Assembly (NCBI RefSeq): GCF_002407245.1
Contig: NZ_CP010681.1
Location: forward strand, 2,356,001 to 2,420,000
DNA: 64,000 nt
Direction: 5' to 3'
Source: Phaeobacter piscinae
Lineage (GTDB): Bacteria > Pseudomonadota > Alphaproteobacteria > Rhodobacterales > Rhodobacteraceae
This document shows positions 8,556 through 18,788 of this stretch, one piece after another; position 1 is the stretch's first letter; each line of letters starts with the position of its first letter. A model generated the notes under the pieces. The model saw only the letters and a program-made list of their open reading frames with translations, had not been told where the DNA came from and did not search any database. Made by a program: the position numbers and the translations under genes.

Positions 8556-11500
8556 ATGCCGAAAAGAACCGATATCCAATCGATCATGATCATTGGTGCG
8601 GGGCCGATCATCATTGGCCAAGCCTGTGAGTTTGACTACTCAGGCGCGCAGGCCTGCAAGGCACTTCGCGAAGAGGGCTACCGGGTCATTCTGGTGAATT
8701 CGAACCCGGCGACGATCATGACTGATCCGGGTCTGGCGGATGCCACCTACATCGAGCCGATTACGCCCGAAGTGGTTGCCAAAATCATCGAAAAAGAACG
8801 CCCCGACGCACTGCTGCCGACGATGGGTGGGCAGACCGGTCTGAACACCGCGCTGGCGCTGGAAGAGATGGGCGTGCTGGCGAAATTCGACGTTGAGATG
8901 ATCGGCGCCAAGCGCGAAGCCATTGAAATGGCAGAAGACCGCAAGCTGTTCCGCGAGGCGATGGATCGGCTTGGGCTGGAAAACCCCCGCGCCACAATCA
9001 TCACAGCGCCGAAGAAAGACAACGGCAGTGCCGATCTGGACGCCGGTGTTCAGATGGCTCTGGATGAGCTGGAAGACATCGGCCTGCCCGCAATCATCCG
9101 CCCGGCCTTCACCCTTGGCGGGACCGGCGGTGGGGTCGCCTATAATCGCGAAGATTACATCCATTTCTGCCGCTCCGGCATGGATGCCTCTCCGGTCAAT
9201 CAGATCCTCGTCGATGAGAGCCTGCTGGGTTGGAAAGAATACGAGATGGAGGTGGTGCGCGACACCGCCGACAACGCGATTATCGTCTGCTCGATCGAGA
9301 ATATCGACCCGATGGGCGTCCACACAGGTGATTCGATCACCGTGGCCCCGGCGCTGACGCTGACCGACAAAGAATACCAGATGATGCGCTCTGCCTCGAT
9401 TGCAGTACTGCGCGAGATTGGCGTGGAAACCGGCGGATCCAACGTGCAATGGGCCGTGAACCCAGCCGATGGCCGCATGGTGGTGATCGAGATGAACCCG
9501 CGCGTGTCGCGCTCCTCGGCGCTGGCCTCCAAGGCGACCGGCTTCCCGATTGCCAAGATCGCCGCCAAACTGGCGGTCGGCTTCACTTTGGATGAGCTGG
9601 ACAATGACATCACCGGCGTGACCCCGGCATCGTTTGAGCCGACCATCGACTATGTCGTCACCAAGATCCCGCGCTTTGCGTTTGAGAAATTTGCAGGCTC
9701 AGAGCCCTATCTGACCACCGCGATGAAATCCGTGGGCGAGACCATGGCCATTGGCCGTACCATCCATGAGAGCCTGCAAAAGGCGCTGGCCTCGATGGAA
9801 ACCGGGCTCACAGGTTTTGATGAGGTGGCCATCCCCGGCACCGAGGATGAGACCGATGGCAAAGCCGCGGTGATCAAGGCGATCAGCCAGCAGACCCCGG
9901 ACCGGATGCGCACCATCGCCCAGGCGATGCGCCACGGCTTGTCCGATGATGACATCCACGCGGTCACCAAATTCGACCCCTGGTTCCTGGCCCGGATCCG
10001 CGAAATCGTTGACACCGAAGCCAAGATCCGCGCCGAAGGCCTGCCCCAGGACGAGCATGGTCTGCGCGCGATCAAGATGCTGGGCTTCACCGACGCGCGT
10101 CTGGCCAAACTGACCGACCAGAGTGAGAGTGACGTGCGCCGCGCCCGCCGCAACGCTGGCGTCACCGCTGTCTTCAAGCGGATCGACACCTGTGCCGCCG
10201 AATTCGAGGCCCAGACTCCCTACATGTATTCCACCTATGAGGCTCCGGCCTTTGGCGATGTGGAATGCGAGGCGCGCCCCTCGGACAAGAAAAAAGTCGT
10301 CATCCTCGGCGGTGGCCCCAACCGGATTGGTCAGGGGATCGAGTTTGACTACTGCTGCTGCCACGCCTGTTTTGCGCTGACCGATGCGGGCTATGAGACC
10401 ATCATGATCAACTGCAACCCGGAGACCGTGTCGACCGACTATGACACCTCAGACCGGCTGTATTTTGAACCGCTGACGTTCGAACATGTGATGGAGATCC
10501 TGACCAAGGAACAGGAAAACGGCACCCTGCATGGCGTCATCGTCCAGTTCGGCGGCCAGACACCGCTGAAGCTGGCCAATGCGCTGGAAGAGGAAGGCAT
10601 TCCGATCCTCGGCACCTCACCTGACGCCATTGACCTGGCCGAGGACCGCGAGCGGTTCCAGGCCCTGGTCAATCAGCTGGGTCTTAAGCAGCCGCGTAAC
10701 GGCATTGCATCCACCGACGCACAGGCGATTGAGATCGCAGAAGAAATCGGCTTTCCGCTGGTGATACGCCCGTCCTATGTTCTGGGGGGCCGCGCGATGG
10801 AAATCGTGCGCGATATGGACCAGCTGAAGCGCTACATCGCCGAGGCGGTTGTGGTCTCCGGGGACAGCCCGGTTCTGCTCGACAGCTATCTCTCCGGTGC
10901 GGTGGAACTGGACGTTGATGCAATCTGCGACGGCACGGATGTGCATGTGGCCGGCATCATGCAACATATTGAGGAAGCAGGCGTTCACTCCGGCGACAGT
11001 GCTTGCTCTCTGCCGCCCTACTCGCTGTCAAAAGAGGTGATTGCAGAGGTCAAGACCCAGACCAATGCGCTGGCCAAGGCGCTGAATGTGGTCGGCCTGA
11101 TGAACATCCAGTTCGCGGTGAAACCCGATGCCGATGGCAATGAGGTGATCTACCTGATTGAGGTGAACCCGCGTGCCTCGCGCACCGTGCCGTTTGTGGC
11201 GAAATCCACCGACAGCGCCATCGCCTCCATCGCCGCCCGCGTGATGGCCGGTGAACCGCTGTCGAATTTCCCTAAGCGTGCGCCGTATGAGCCGGATGCC
11301 GGCTATGACGTCAACGTGCCGATGGCCGACCCAATGACGTTGGCGGATCCCGACATGCCCTGGTTCTCGGTGAAAGAAGCCGTGCTGCCCTTTGCCCGCT
11401 TCCCCGGCGTTGATACGCTGCTGGGGCCGGAGATGCGTTCCACCGGTGAGGTCATGGGCTGGGACCGCAGCTTTGCCCGCGCCTTCCTGAAGGCGCAGAT

Positions 11501-11915
11501 GGGGGCCGGGATGGTGCTGCCCTCCGAAGGGCGCGCGTTCATTTCGATCAAGGATGCTGACAAGGGCACATTGATGCTGGATGCGGCAAAAATTCTGGTG
11601 GAACAGGGCTTTACCCTGGTGGCGACACGCGGCACTCAAAGCTGGCTGGACGGTCATGGCGTGCCCTGCGAGCTGGTCAACAAGGTCTATGAGGGCCGCC
11701 CCCATGTGGTCGATATGCTGAAGGACGGCAACGTCCAGCTGTTGATGAACACCACAGAAGGCGCGCAGGCCGTGCAGGACAGCAAGGACATGCGGTCCGT
11801 CGCGCTCTATGACAAGATCCCCTATTTCACCACCGCCGCCGGCGCCAATGCCGCCGCCCGCGCGATCAAGGCGCAGGCTGAGGGCGATGTTGAGGTGAAG
11901 AGCCTGCAGGGCTGA
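8556..11915 (+). CDS. carB: Carbamoyl-phosphate synthase large subunit
   Basis: Encodes 1119 residues, slightly longer than the E. coli protein, as usual in alphaproteobacteria. It makes carbamoyl phosphate for arginine and pyrimidines with the CarA glutaminase, which is not in the window. It starts [21 protein letters not shown]. Two homologous carboxyphosphate/carbamate halves follow, each an ATP-grasp ([16 protein letters not shown] in the first, [18 protein letters not shown] in the second). The C-terminal MGS-like allosteric domain contains [16 protein letters not shown] and [15 protein letters not shown] precedes the ATG. It is transcribed alone and ends in a strong terminator. Confidence 0.98.
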   Translation: MPKRTDIQSIMIIGAGPIIIGQACEFDYSGAQACKALREEGYRVILVNSNPATIMTDPGLADATYIEPITPEVVAKIIEKERPDALLPTMGGQTGLNTALALEEMGVLAKFDVEMIGAKREAIEMAEDRKLFREAMDRLGLENPRATIITAPKKDNGSADLDAGVQMALDELEDIGLPAIIRPAFTLGGTGGGVAYNREDYIHFCRSGMDASPVNQILVDESLLGWKEYEMEVVRDTADNAIIVCSIENIDPMGVHTGDSITVAPALTLTDKEYQMMRSASIAVLREIGVETGGSNVQWAVNPADGRMVVIEMNPRVSRSSALASKATGFPIAKIAAKLAVGFTLDELDNDITGVTPASFEPTIDYVVTKIPRFAFEKFAGSEPYLTTAMKSVGETMAIGRTIHESLQKALASMETGLTGFDEVAIPGTEDETDGKAAVIKAISQQTPDRMRTIAQAMRHGLSDDDIHAVTKFDPWFLARIREIVDTEAKIRAEGLPQDEHGLRAIKMLGFTDARLAKLTDQSESDVRRARRNAGVTAVFKRIDTCAAEFEAQTPYMYSTYEAPAFGDVECEARPSDKKKVVILGGGPNRIGQGIEFDYCCCHACFALTDAGYETIMINCNPETVSTDYDTSDRLYFEPLTFEHVMEILTKEQENGTLHGVIVQFGGQTPLKLANALEEEGIPILGTSPDAIDLAEDRERFQALVNQLGLKQPRNGIASTDAQAIEIAEEIGFPLVIRPSYVLGGRAMEIVRDMDQLKRYIAEAVVVSGDSPVLLDSYLSGAVELDVDAICDGTDVHVAGIMQHIEEAGVHSGDSACSLPPYSLSKEVIAEVKTQTNALAKALNVVGLMNIQFAVKPDADGNEVIYLIEVNPRASRTVPFVAKSTDSAIASIAARVMAGEPLSNFPKRAPYEPDAGYDVNVPMADPMTLADPDMPWFSVKEAVLPFARFPGVDTLLGPEMRSTGEVMGWDRSFARAFLKAQMGAGMVLPSEGRAFISIKDADKGTLMLDAAKILVEQGFTLVATRGTQSWLDGHGVPCELVNKVYEGRPHVVDMLKDGNVQLLMNTTEGAQAVQDSKDMRSVALYDKIPYFTTAAGANAAARAIKAQAEGDVEVKSLQG

Positions 11916-11947
11916 TCAGCCGACATTGGCAGAAAACGAACCATTCA

Positions 11948-11978
11948 AAAGGCCCCGACAACGTGTCGGGGCCTTTTT
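11948..11978 (+). terminator. Intrinsic terminator of carB
   Basis: A perfect 13-bp stem (AAAGGCCCCGACA and complement) with a three-base loop, running into five T residues, 33 bases after the carB stop. It may also serve the convergent LysR gene. Confidence 0.9.
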
Positions 11979-11996
11979 GCTATCGCAACTGCCTCT

Positions 11997-12878
11997 CTAT
12001 TTCAGTAGCCCCAATATGGTCTCATGCGCCGGGCCTCTTCTGGCGCGCGGTGGCTGGACAAGGATAAGCTGGCGCCCGCTGTCCGCGATAAGATCCTTGA
12101 ACGGACACATCAGGCTGCCCTGACCCAGCGCATCAGCAACCAAAGCCTCATGCCCCATCAGCACACCGGCTCCGGCAATCGCCTGTTGCAGGGCCAGGCT
12201 ATAGAGCGAATAGGCTGGGCCGCTGTCGGCATTTGGCAGAACCAGTCCGCTGCTCTTGCGCCACTGCGTCCAATCCCCAGCCCAGGTCTGATCCTGCAAC
12301 AGGGCGACCTGTGACAGGTCTTCCGGATGGTTCAGCCCCGCAGCAACCGCCGGAGCGCAAACCGGAAAGATCCGGTCTCCCTGCAAGACCAGCGCTGCCT
12401 CCGGGCGCTCCTCAGGTGATGCGTAGAAAATCGCAAAATCAAAGAGTTCACGGTTGAGATTTGGAGGTTCCTCCATCGCCGTGACGGAGATTTTCAGATC
12501 TGGCAGCGCCCTGCGCAATCGTTCGAGCCGCTGCGGCAACCACAGTTGCGCAATGGAAGGCAGGGCGGCGATATGTAGCTCCTGGACCGGTCGTAGCGAT
12601 CGCAAGGCCTGCGTCGCCGCACCCAGCGCATCAAACGCGTCCACGAAGCTTGGCAACAGCGCCTGCCCCGCCGCGGTCAGCAGCACCCCCTGCGGGTTGC
12701 GCTGAAACAACGGCGTGCCCGTCCAGTCCTCCAGCGCCTTTACCTGCTGGGACACCGCGCCGGGTGTCACGCCCAATTCCTGTGCCGCAGCAACGAAACC
12801 GTTGAGGCGCGCGGCAGCCTCAAACGCCCGCATCGCGTTCAAAGGAGGCCCCTTGGGGCGTCTGGGGGAGACAGTCAT
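11997..12878 (-). CDS. LysR-family transcriptional regulator, GcvA-like
   Basis: Encodes 293 residues from the ATG at 12878; the longer frame would start at TTG. The N-terminal winged helix-turn-helix reads LNAMRAFEAAARLNGFVAAA then LGVTPGAVSQQVKALEDWTG. The LNALRAFEAAAR-type opening and VSxQVKxLE are typical of the GcvA/AmpR branch. The C-terminal part is a periplasmic-binding-protein-like sensor whose ligand is unknown. It is divergent from the SHMT-like gene with a 118-base shared control region holding an inverted repeat, so that gene is the likely target. Confidence 0.88.
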   Translation of the reverse strand: MTVSPRRPKGPPLNAMRAFEAAARLNGFVAAAQELGVTPGAVSQQVKALEDWTGTPLFQRNPQGVLLTAAGQALLPSFVDAFDALGAATQALRSLRPVQELHIAALPSIAQLWLPQRLERLRRALPDLKISVTAMEEPPNLNRELFDFAIFYASPEERPEAALVLQGDRIFPVCAPAVAAGLNHPEDLSQVALLQDQTWAGDWTQWRKSSGLVLPNADSGPAYSLYSLALQQAIAGAGVLMGHEALVADALGQGSLMCPFKDLIADSGRQLILVQPPRARRGPAHETILGLLK

Positions 12879-12919
12879 GGCAGCTCGCTTCAGGCTTAGT
12901 TTTTCTACGCCAAGAAATA

Positions 12920-12934
12920 GCAAATCTGGTTTGC
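12920..12934. promoter_or_regulatory. Inverted repeat, candidate LysR operator
   Basis: A perfect GCAAA-N5-TTTGC inverted repeat in the divergent promoter region between the LysR gene and the SHMT-like gene. Position and dyad symmetry fit a LysR-type binding site. Confidence 0.4.
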
Positions 12935-12996
12935 CCGGTCACGCCCATCAAGCGCAAAGTGAGCACAGGCAGAGCTATCCATAGATGGAGGATCAG

Positions 12997-14304
12997 ATGA
13001 CTCAAGCGCCCCACAGCTGGCTTCCCGAAGCAAGTATCACCCGGATCGAGGACATCACCCGGGCCACGGCCGGTGCAGCGTCCGATCAATTGCTGGATCG
13101 TATCGCGACCCTGGTCGAAGAAAACCGTGTGATTCATGAGGCAGACTGTTTCAACCTCAACCCGGCCACCAATGTGATGAACCCAAGGGCGGAGTCTTTG
13201 CTTGCTTCGGGTCTGGGGTCGCGCCCATCGCTGGGGCATCCCGGCGATAAATATGAGATGGGATTAGAGGCCATTGAAGAAATCGAGGTGATTGCAGCGC
13301 GTCTTGCCTGCGAGGTCTTCAATGCGGAATTTTCCGAAATCCGCGTGCCGTCCGGCGCGCTCGCCAATCTCTACGGCTTTATGGCAACCTGCCGCCCCGG
13401 CGATACCATCATTGCACCGCCCGCCAGCATCGGCGGACATGTGACCCATCACGCCGCCGGCTGTGCCGGGCTTTATGGGCTACGAAGTATCGATGCACCG
13501 GTGCTCGAAGATGGCTATACCGTCGATCTGGAGGCCCTTCAGCAGCTCGCAGAGCGGGAACGCCCCAAGCTGATTACCATCGGCGGCAGTCTCAACCTGT
13601 TTGAACACCCCGTTGCAGGCGTGCGGGCGATCGCGGATCAGATTGGCGCCAAGGTCATGTTTGACGCGGCCCATCAATGTGGGATCATCGCAGGGAAGGC
13701 CTGGGCCGATCCGCTGGCCGAGGGCGCCCACTTCATGACCATGAGCACCTACAAGAGCCTTGGTGGTCCTGCCGGTGGGCTGATCGTCAGCAACGATGCC
13801 GAAATCGCCAAGGCGCTGGACAGCATCGCCTTTCCCGGCATGACGGCGAACTTTGATGTGGCAAAATCCGCAGCCCTCGCGGTGACCCTGCTGGACTGGC
13901 GCGATCACGGCCGGGCCTATGCGTCCGAAATGATTGCGATGGCAAAGAGCCTTGCAGCCGCGCTGGAGGCAGAAGGCTTGCCACTGTTCAAAACAGCCGA
14001 CGGCATCACCATGTCCCATCAGTTTGCGCTGCGCGCCGAGATCTATGGTGGCGGGCAGGCCGCGTCAAAACTGCTGCGACGGAATGGGTTTCTGGCCTGC
14101 GGGATCGGCCTGCCCCTGCCTGCGGTTGAGGGCGATATGAACGGCCTGCGGATCGGCACGCCAGAGCTGGTGCGCTGGGGCATGACCAGCAAAGATGCCG
14201 TCGCCTTGGCCACGCTAATCGCGGCCGCTTTGCGTGGAGAGCCGGTTCAGGATCAGGTTTCCGCGTGGCGGCGACAGTTTGACCGGCTCCATTTCGTCAA
14301 CTGA
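12997..14304 (+). CDS. SHMT-like PLP-dependent enzyme
   Basis: Encodes 435 residues from the ATG at 12997, which has TGGAGGA five bases upstream; an ATG 12 bases earlier lies inside that site. It has the fold-type I core of serine hydroxymethyltransferase: VPSGALANLYGFMATCRPGD, FDAAHQCGIIAG, and the PLP lysine K253 in MSTYKSLGGPAGG. The C-terminal NGLRIGTPELVRWGM matches the GlyA segment LRIGTPA. The match is clearly divergent from housekeeping GlyA; the usual THKTLRGPRGG is replaced. It may act on another beta-hydroxy amino acid such as alpha-methylserine, or as an aldolase. Substrate is unknown. The divergent LysR gene probably controls it. Confidence 0.72.
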   Translation: MTQAPHSWLPEASITRIEDITRATAGAASDQLLDRIATLVEENRVIHEADCFNLNPATNVMNPRAESLLASGLGSRPSLGHPGDKYEMGLEAIEEIEVIAARLACEVFNAEFSEIRVPSGALANLYGFMATCRPGDTIIAPPASIGGHVTHHAAGCAGLYGLRSIDAPVLEDGYTVDLEALQQLAERERPKLITIGGSLNLFEHPVAGVRAIADQIGAKVMFDAAHQCGIIAGKAWADPLAEGAHFMTMSTYKSLGGPAGGLIVSNDAEIAKALDSIAFPGMTANFDVAKSAALAVTLLDWRDHGRAYASEMIAMAKSLAAALEAEGLPLFKTADGITMSHQFALRAEIYGGGQAASKLLRRNGFLACGIGLPLPAVEGDMNGLRIGTPELVRWGMTSKDAVALATLIAAALRGEPVQDQVSAWRRQFDRLHFVN

Positions 14305-14329
14305 CGCGCCTCCGATCCCGTCCTGAACA

Positions 14330-14358
14330 AACCCCGGAGCAGGCGCTCCGGGGTTATT
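14330..14358 (+). terminator. Intrinsic terminator after SHMT-like gene
   Basis: An 11-bp perfect stem (AACCCCGGAGC and complement) with a four-base loop, followed by only a short T-rich tail. It starts 26 bases after the stop. Confidence 0.7.
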
Positions 14359-14430
14359 GACCGATTGGGTGCCGCCCACCCCCCACAGACGCAATTGTGG
14401 GAAACGGAGCGGAGGCTGGGCGGGCCCAGC

Positions 14431-15144
14431 TCAGCCCGCGCGGCGCATTAGCCTGCGCAGCGATCCATCAAAGGTGGTGGCCAGCGACACCCGTTTGCGG
14501 CCCATCTGAGCCTTGGCCGAAATCACGGAAACCAGCATCGGCGTGCCACCTTTGCGCATCTGTAAAACAGGCGACCCTGAGGCACCATATTCTACCCGAC
14601 AAGAGGTCACCAGAGTTTCGCTTCTGGTCGAAAGGATCCGGCATCCTTGCTCACGGGCCGGGCGGGTTGCCTGATTTATAGTGTAGGACAGCACGTCGAC
14701 ACTTTCACCGGGTGTTGGAGCTGCTGCCAATAAGAACGGGCGGATCTTACTCCCCGCAATTGGACGATCCAGGCGCAAAACTGCAATATCGCTGCCCGCT
14801 TCGCTTCGACTGGACCAGCTGTGGCGATATCCGGGATGGACAACTGCTTTCACAACCCTGCGTGAGGCCTTGGCCCTGCGTCCATTGAGACCGGCCTCGA
14901 ATTTGATGCTTCGCGGGTTCACTGCCTGACCGGTTTGCGGATTGTAGAGACAATGCGCGGCGGTCAGTACCAGATTGGCCGCGATCAGACTGCCGGTACA
15001 CATATTGCGCCCGGCAATATTGAGCCGTCCGACAGCTTCCCATCCCTGCACGGCCCTAACTCCGGCAGACTGCGCCTCCGCAGATAGACTCAGGGTTGTA
15101 CTCGAAATAATAGCAGCGGCGATCAGCCGGATAATGCGTTTCAT
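14431..15144 (-). CDS. Secreted trypsin-like serine protease
   Basis: Encodes 237 residues with an N-terminal Sec signal peptide (MKRIIRLIAAAIISSTTLSL, cut near AEA-QS). It should act in the periplasm or outside the cell. A chymotrypsin-fold triad is readable: H64 in LTAAHCL, D119 in SDIAVLRL, and S189 in the motif GASGSP. GASGSP resembles the V8/glutamyl-endopeptidase type more than classical GDSGGP. There is no PDZ domain, so it is not a DegP. It stands alone on its strand. A perfect CtrA-type box lies about 110 bases upstream of the start. Confidence 0.87.
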   Translation of the reverse strand: MKRIIRLIAAAIISSTTLSLSAEAQSAGVRAVQGWEAVGRLNIAGRNMCTGSLIAANLVLTAAHCLYNPQTGQAVNPRSIKFEAGLNGRRAKASRRVVKAVVHPGYRHSWSSRSEAGSDIAVLRLDRPIAGSKIRPFLLAAAPTPGESVDVLSYTINQATRPAREQGCRILSTRSETLVTSCRVEYGASGSPVLQMRKGGTPMLVSVISAKAQMGRKRVSLATTFDGSLRRLMRRAG

Positions 15145-15680
15145 GGTCCACTCCGATTTTTTCCCACATCGCCATCTTCGGGGTCGGCTGAGGCTGGAAT
15201 GCGGCTTGGAGTTGTGGAGAGCTGTCAGAAAGGCGCGCAGAATGTGACATGTTTAACAATCAGTTAACGCGCACGGCGACTGCGGTCATGGGACTGCCAT
15301 AGCACTATATTTTCCTTAACCTCTCTGAACGTTTTTAGGGAAATTTCGCTCAAACATCGGAAAAAATGTCATTTTTCCAGCAAGGATTTCAGTGCGATTT
15401 TCCCTGTGGAAACGGGGCTTGCGCTGAGATCTGGAAAGGAATCGCGGGGATTAAGGCGGAATTTGGCCCGCCAAACTGGCAATTGGGGCGAATCCTGTCG
15501 GGGCTTTGCCACCGCATAAGTCTTAAGAGATCATGCGCGGATCACAGCAGGATTTTGCCGCTGAAATACCAGCAGCCGCGCCTGTATTTGCCCTGCACGG
15601 GGACCGTACCGCTTTGCCTATGCCGCTCCACAGGCCATCTTGCGGACCCAGCCCCGCAATCAGAAGGCGATTTGCAAAAA
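15145..15680. other. 536-base gene-free stretch upstream of the protease
   Basis: It holds the protease promoter side, including a CtrA-type box at 15253-15268 and an AT-rich patch near 15305-15370. Plus-strand frames exist near 15366 and 15533, but they lack ribosome binding sites and recognisable protein features, and one runs into the efflux gene. I see no tRNA or known RNA motif. Confidence 0.5.
15253..15268. promoter_or_regulatory. Perfect CtrA-type box
   Basis: TTAA, seven bases (CAATCAG), then TTAAC: an exact match to the alphaproteobacterial CtrA recognition sequence TTAA-N7-TTAA. It lies 109 bases upstream of the protease start in an intergenic region. The TTAA halves are symmetric, so orientation is not decisive, but the protease is the only nearby gene reading away from it. 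Confidence 0.55.
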
Positions 15681-15708
15681 AAAGCCCCGGTTCTGCTACC
15701 GGGGCTTT
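15676..15708 (-). terminator. Intrinsic terminator of the RND efflux operon
   Basis: An 11-bp perfect stem (AAAGCCCCGGT and complement) with a six-base loop. On the minus strand it continues into eight T residues, 24 bases past the permease stop. Confidence 0.88.
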
Positions 15709-15732
15709 CTCTTGAAATATCAGGCGCTGTGA

Positions 15733-18700
15733 TCAGGCTGCGGCGGCCTGCTCGCGTTTTTCATCCCGTCCGAAGAAGATCAGATAGAACACAGGCGCGG
15801 CCACCAGGGTCAGGACAGTGGCAAAAGCCAGCCCCCCCATGATGGTGATTGCCATCGACACAAAGAAGGCATCGGTCAGCAGCGGTGCCATGCCAAGGAT
15901 GGTGGTGACCGCCGCCAGCATGACCGGGCGCAAACGCGACACGGACGCCTCGACAATGGCCTCACGCAGCGGTTTGCCTTCCGCCCGGACCAGATCAATT
16001 TCCTCAACCAAGACAATACCGTTCTTGATCAGCATGCCAGAGAGGCTGAGCAGACCGAGAAGCGCGGTAAAGGTAAAGGGCATACCAGTTCCAAGGAGGC
16101 CAATCACCACCCCGTTCACCGACATCGGCACCAACAGCCAGATGATGATCGGTTGGCGGATCGCATTGAACAGCAGCACCGAAATCAGCACCATAATCAG
16201 GATCGTGACCGGCAGCTGCTTGCCAAGGCTGGCATTGGCGTCGGCAGAGTTCTCATGCTCCCCGCCCCACTCCATTGTGTAGCCCGCAGGCAGCTGGATC
16301 TCCTCAATGGTGTCTTTGACCTGCGAGAAAACACTGGCTGCGGTCAGATCTGCTGGAATGTCTGCACCCACTGTCAGCGTGGGCACACGATCACGGCGAT
16401 GGACAAGGGTATTTTCAACCACCACGTCAATCCCGTCGACCATCTGCTCAAGCGGCACAAATTTACCTGCCGCCTCAGAGAACACCAGCTGATCCATCAG
16501 ATTATATTCACCAACCTCGGCACGGCGCAGAACGATTGGGATCAAGCGATCCCGCTCGCGGAACACACCCGCCCGCAGACCATCGGTGGAGAACTGCAGC
16601 GCATCCGCGATAGCCTCCCGCGTGACACCGGCAGTTTGCGCCCGGTCCGTGGCATAAATCGGCTTCAGCGTGATTTCCTGCTCGCGCCAGTCCTGACGCA
16701 CACTCAGGATATCTGGTGTCGCCTGTTTCAGACGCTGCATTGCCTCCTCACCCAGCTGCCGCAGCACCCGGGGGTCAGGCCCGGCAAACCGCACCTCAAT
16801 CGGGGCGCCACCACCGGGGCCAAAGACCAGCCGTTTGGTGCGGAATTCGCCCTCAGGGAAACGCCCCTGACCAAAGGCCTCCAGATCCGCCTGCAGCGCC
16901 GGGATCGCCTCAAGGCTGGTGGCCCGGATGATGAGGTGCCCATAGCTGGGGGTTGGATCTTCGGAATCATAGGTCAGCATGAAACGCGTGGCCCCCTGCC
17001 CGACAAATGTGCTCGTTGTTTCCACATCGTCCCGCTCTGCCAGCCACTCCTCAAACACACGCATATGCTGTGAGGTGGTGGTGATCGACGTGCCCTGCGG
17101 CAGCTTGTAGTGCACGAAGAACAACGGCGTGTTGGAGTTGGGGAAAAACTGCTGCTTCACCTGGCCAAAGCCAATAAAGCACAACACTGTGATCGCGATG
17201 AGCCCCGGCACCACAAACCAGCGCAGTGTCAGCGACAGCCGCAGAATCTTGCTGTAGGTGCGGAACAGGATCCCGGAATAGGCATCATGATCGTCACCGC
17301 TCCCCTGTTTAAAGAAGTAGTGAGCCAGAAGCGGCGTTGCCGTCAGCGCCAGAAGCCAGCTGAGCAGCAGCGAAATACCAATCACCGCAAACAGCGAGAA
17401 CATGAACTCACCGGTTGAATCCGGGCTGAGGCCGATACCGGCAAAGGCCATGATGCCAATGACGGTTGCCCCCAGCAGCGGGATCTGGGTTTTTGATGCC
17501 GCCTCATGCGCGGCCTCGCGAGAATTCCGCCCCCGCGCCATGGAGATCTGCATACCTTCCGCCACAACGATGGCGTTATCCACCAGCATCCCCATCGCAA
17601 TGATCAACGCGCCAAGGGAAATCCGCTCCATTTCAATGGAGAAGAAATTCATGAACATCAGCGTTCCGACAACCGTGAGCAACAGCGTGGTGCCCACAAC
17701 GATGGCGGCCCGCCAGCCCATGAAGACCGCCAGCACGATCACCACGATGCCGACCGACATCGCAAGATTCACCAGGAAGTCATTGGACGCCTGATCGACG
17801 ACGACATGCTGCTGGTAAATCGGTTTCAGCTCAACACCGTAAGGGATCTGACTGTCCAGCTCAGCCAGACGCGCATCCACCCGCTGGCCCACCTCAACGA
17901 TATTTTCTGTCGCCAGACCTGCAACCCCAATGGTAAAGGCCTCAACACCGTCAAAGCGGATGATCTGGGACGGATCATCCACCCGGCCACGATGGACATC
18001 GGCCATGTCGATAATATTGATGACCTCGCCCTGAGACCCCACAGTAAGACCCGCAATTTCCGTCACGGAGTCGGAGCCTTCCGGAGCGCTGACGCGCGTC
18101 TGCACCGGCCCGTTGTCAACTTGGCCCGCAGAACGCACCGAATTGGCCGTGGCCAGAGCGTTCGACACTGCATTGATCGGAATGTTCTGGTTTACCGTGA
18201 TCGCCATCTTCGGTTCGACAAAGATCGCCTCTTCCGGCAGGCCAGCGATTTCGACATCGGCCACGCCATCCACCGCCAGCAGTTCACGGCGCAGGAAGGT
18301 CGCCAGTTCGTGACGCTCCGCATCAGTGTACCCCTCGGCTGTCACCGCATAGAAGACGCCGAACACATCCCCGAACCCGTCATTGACGAAGGGGGTGCTC
18401 ACCCCCTCGGGCAATTCGCGGGCCGCATCTTCGACCTCACTGCGCAGCTTGGTCCAGAGGGCCGGAAGCTCGCTTCCGTCAAAAGTGTCCTGCATCTCAA
18501 CGTCGATGCGCGACAGCCCCGGCTGGTTCATTGAGGTGATCTGTTTCACCTCTCCCATCTTCTGGATCGCCGATTCCAGCGGTTCGGAGACTTCCAGTGC
18601 CACCTGCTCAGCGCTGGCACCGGGATATTGGGTGATGACCACCGCCTGTTTGATGGTGAAGGCCGGATCTTCGAGCCGTCCGAGGTTCAGGAACCCCCAG

Positions 18701-18777
18701 ATCCCGCCAAACAGTGCGGCAAGCATGATGAGCCATGTATAAAGCGGCCGATTGATCGACCCGCGTGCAATGTCCAT
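15733..18777 (-). CDS. RND efflux transporter permease subunit
   Basis: Encodes 1014 residues, the length of AcrB-type pumps. The inner-membrane proton-driven pump has twelve membrane helices and two large periplasmic loops. The N-terminus is short (MDIARGSINRPLYTWLIMLA). The transmembrane-4 proton-relay motif reads GMLVDNAIVVAEGM, Asp-Asn where AcrB has Asp-Asp. Residues EISVLLFNAIRQPIIIWLLV-like repeats mark the second half. It follows the adaptor gene by 11 bases. No outer-membrane TolC gene is present, so the pump must borrow one. The substrate cannot be read from the sequence. Confidence 0.93.
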   Translation of the reverse strand: MDIARGSINRPLYTWLIMLAALFGGIWGFLNLGRLEDPAFTIKQAVVITQYPGASAEQVALEVSEPLESAIQKMGEVKQITSMNQPGLSRIDVEMQDTFDGSELPALWTKLRSEVEDAARELPEGVSTPFVNDGFGDVFGVFYAVTAEGYTDAERHELATFLRRELLAVDGVADVEIAGLPEEAIFVEPKMAITVNQNIPINAVSNALATANSVRSAGQVDNGPVQTRVSAPEGSDSVTEIAGLTVGSQGEVINIIDMADVHRGRVDDPSQIIRFDGVEAFTIGVAGLATENIVEVGQRVDARLAELDSQIPYGVELKPIYQQHVVVDQASNDFLVNLAMSVGIVVIVLAVFMGWRAAIVVGTTLLLTVVGTLMFMNFFSIEMERISLGALIIAMGMLVDNAIVVAEGMQISMARGRNSREAAHEAASKTQIPLLGATVIGIMAFAGIGLSPDSTGEFMFSLFAVIGISLLLSWLLALTATPLLAHYFFKQGSGDDHDAYSGILFRTYSKILRLSLTLRWFVVPGLIAITVLCFIGFGQVKQQFFPNSNTPLFFVHYKLPQGTSITTTSQHMRVFEEWLAERDDVETTSTFVGQGATRFMLTYDSEDPTPSYGHLIIRATSLEAIPALQADLEAFGQGRFPEGEFRTKRLVFGPGGGAPIEVRFAGPDPRVLRQLGEEAMQRLKQATPDILSVRQDWREQEITLKPIYATDRAQTAGVTREAIADALQFSTDGLRAGVFRERDRLIPIVLRRAEVGEYNLMDQLVFSEAAGKFVPLEQMVDGIDVVVENTLVHRRDRVPTLTVGADIPADLTAASVFSQVKDTIEEIQLPAGYTMEWGGEHENSADANASLGKQLPVTILIMVLISVLLFNAIRQPIIIWLLVPMSVNGVVIGLLGTGMPFTFTALLGLLSLSGMLIKNGIVLVEEIDLVRAEGKPLREAIVEASVSRLRPVMLAAVTTILGMAPLLTDAFFVSMAITIMGGLAFATVLTLVAAPVFYLIFFGRDEKREQAAAA

Positions 18778-18788
18778 AAGATCCGCCC

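Noticed and set aside
15366..15842. Plus-strand frame of 158 codons starting in the gap before the efflux genes
   Set aside because: It runs into the antisense strand of the RND permease, lacks a ribosome binding site and has no recognisable protein features.
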